DNA of 64,000 nt from Aphanomyces cochlioides (lineage: Eukaryota; Oomycota; Saprolegniomycetes; Saprolegniales; Verrucalvaceae). A program made the position numbers and the translations under genes. Of this stretch, positions 63,261 through 64,000 are shown in pieces; the first letter of the stretch is position 1; every line of letters begins with the position of its first letter. The notes below the pieces were generated by a model. It was given only the letters and a program-made list of their open reading frames with translations. It ran no database searches and was not told the DNA's origin. The stretch lies in NCBI GenBank assembly GCA_019828595.1, contig JAHQRK010000023.1:434001-498000 (forward strand). The letters are read 5' to 3'.

Positions 63261-64000
63261 ATGAGTGACGACGAATCAAGTGACCATGAGATCCTCCGGA
63301 CGCTCCGGGCGCTCTCAAGACAAACCCAAGACTTACCTCAAGCTCTTCGTGGTAAGTTTTCCCCGTGGAAGTGTCGTCCTCATTCGAATTTACGTAGGAT
63401 TGCTTGGGCAACTAGGAACGGACTTGCCTGTACGAACTCGAAAATGTGCAGAAAGGACATGGTGCTTATCTCTCTGTGATAGATGTTTGGCGTCCATGCG
63501 CAATACCGCACGATCTTGGAGAAAATCAAACCTCCAAGCCCCCCACATGTTCAAATGGTAAGCTTGGATCCTTGGCGACTGAAGTGAGCGAGTTGAATTA
63601 CATAGGCCAGTTTGGCAGAGCTATATGAACTCTTGTCCATGACTTCGGAGGAAGTCCTCACGATTTCTGGCTTCAACGTTGAAGCCTACGTTCCCGTGCT
63701 ATCGACGATCATTGCATCTCCTCCTTCGATGGATATCTTATTGCTGGCATGTCGATCTCTTGCCGCAATTCTCGATATCTTTTCGTCTCGTGCAGTGATT
63801 CAGCTTGCCGTGTCCAACAACCTGGTTGCAAGCCTGTGCGACAAAATGCTCAATATTGAGTACATGGATGTGGCTGAAGTGGCGTTGCGTATGCTCGAAC
63901 GCATTTGCTCAACTGAGTCTCCTGAGACGAGAGCTGCGGTCCTTCAAGAAAATGGAATTGTGGCACTGCTCCAATTTGTCGATTTCTTTTCAGTGGACGT
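63261..64000 (+). CDS. TRIP12: TRIP12/UPL3/Ufd4-type HECT ubiquitin ligase, N-terminal part (cut by window end)
   Basis: ATG 63261 opens an acidic start 'MSDDESSDHEILRTLRALSR'. After short exons, the last 390 bp read in one frame as ARM repeats: 'QLYELLSMTSEEVLTISGF', 'VEAYVPVLSTIIASPPSMDI', 'LLLACRSLAAILDIFSSRAV' and 'MLNIEYMDVAEVALRMLERI', ending 'GIVALLQFVDFFSVDV' at the window edge. This block is the conserved N-terminal ARM region of TRIP12/UPL3/Ufd4, which ubiquitinates fusion-degron substrates. The HECT domain would lie outside the window. The middle exon phases are not fully resolved. Confidence 0.82.

Overview
The window looks like nuclear DNA from an oomycete, most likely a Saprolegniales-type water mould (Saprolegnia/Achlya/Thraustotheca/Aphanomyces group; the genus cannot be fixed from the sequence alone). 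The reasons are very dense eukaryotic genes, many GT-AG introns of only about 36-60 nt, genes a few tens to hundreds of bases apart, a SHAQKY-like Myb factor, a PI4-kinase with an internal PH domain, a protein-only RNase P and a decayed Copia retrotransposon. I found no rRNA, tRNA, CRISPR or bacterial operon signal.

Layout. 1-3.1 kb: broken Copia element on the minus strand, running off the left edge. 3.2-8.9 kb: small unknown gene, RPP14-like RNase P/MRP subunit (minus), RCC1/IPT multidomain gene. 9.0-9.4 kb: foldback MITE with an 8-bp target duplication. 10-15 kb: four-helix membrane protein, IQ-motif protein, TRM10 methyltransferase, VTA1/LIP5 (minus). 15.4-22.1 kb: zinc-knuckle protein (minus) divergent from FEN1, then PI4KB-like kinase. 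22.5-29.6 kb: giant TPR protein and PRPF4 (both minus). 29.8-32.6 kb: malonyl-CoA decarboxylase fused to a cyclic-nucleotide-binding-like domain, then NF-YA (minus). 32.9-40.8 kb: LRR protein, citrate carrier, exosome RRP46, BED-finger/peptidase-E fusion, WD-like protein. 40.9-46.5 kb: rearranged accessory-looking stretch with a coiled-coil gene carrying a near-identical 1057-bp tandem duplication, then an unknown helical protein. 46.7-54.7 kb: PIG-C, Myb factor, TSEN54, MSP-domain protein, a 92-aa unknown protein, PARP, mitochondrial bS16. 54.7-56.1 kb: AT-rich gap with a short tandem duplication and a second MITE (TA target site). 56.2-64 kb: PRORP, SLX1, small membrane protein, unknown gene (minus), NADP-isocitrate dehydrogenase, and the start of a TRIP12/UPL3-type ubiquitin ligase cut by the right edge.

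Most genes are unrelated housekeeping functions (DNA repair: FEN1, SLX1, PARP; RNA processing: PRORP, RPP14-like, TRM10, TSEN54, PRPF4, RRP46; lipid and citrate/malonyl-CoA metabolism). Several single-frame reading frames that look frameshifted become continuous once a 40-50 nt intron is removed; I hand-spliced these and checked phase where possible. The features that stand out are two unusual domain fusions (decarboxylase-CNBD; BED-peptidase S51), the recent intragenic tandem duplication and its scattered relatives, two MITE families, and a palindromic ATCCGGAT-type motif just upstream of three genes.
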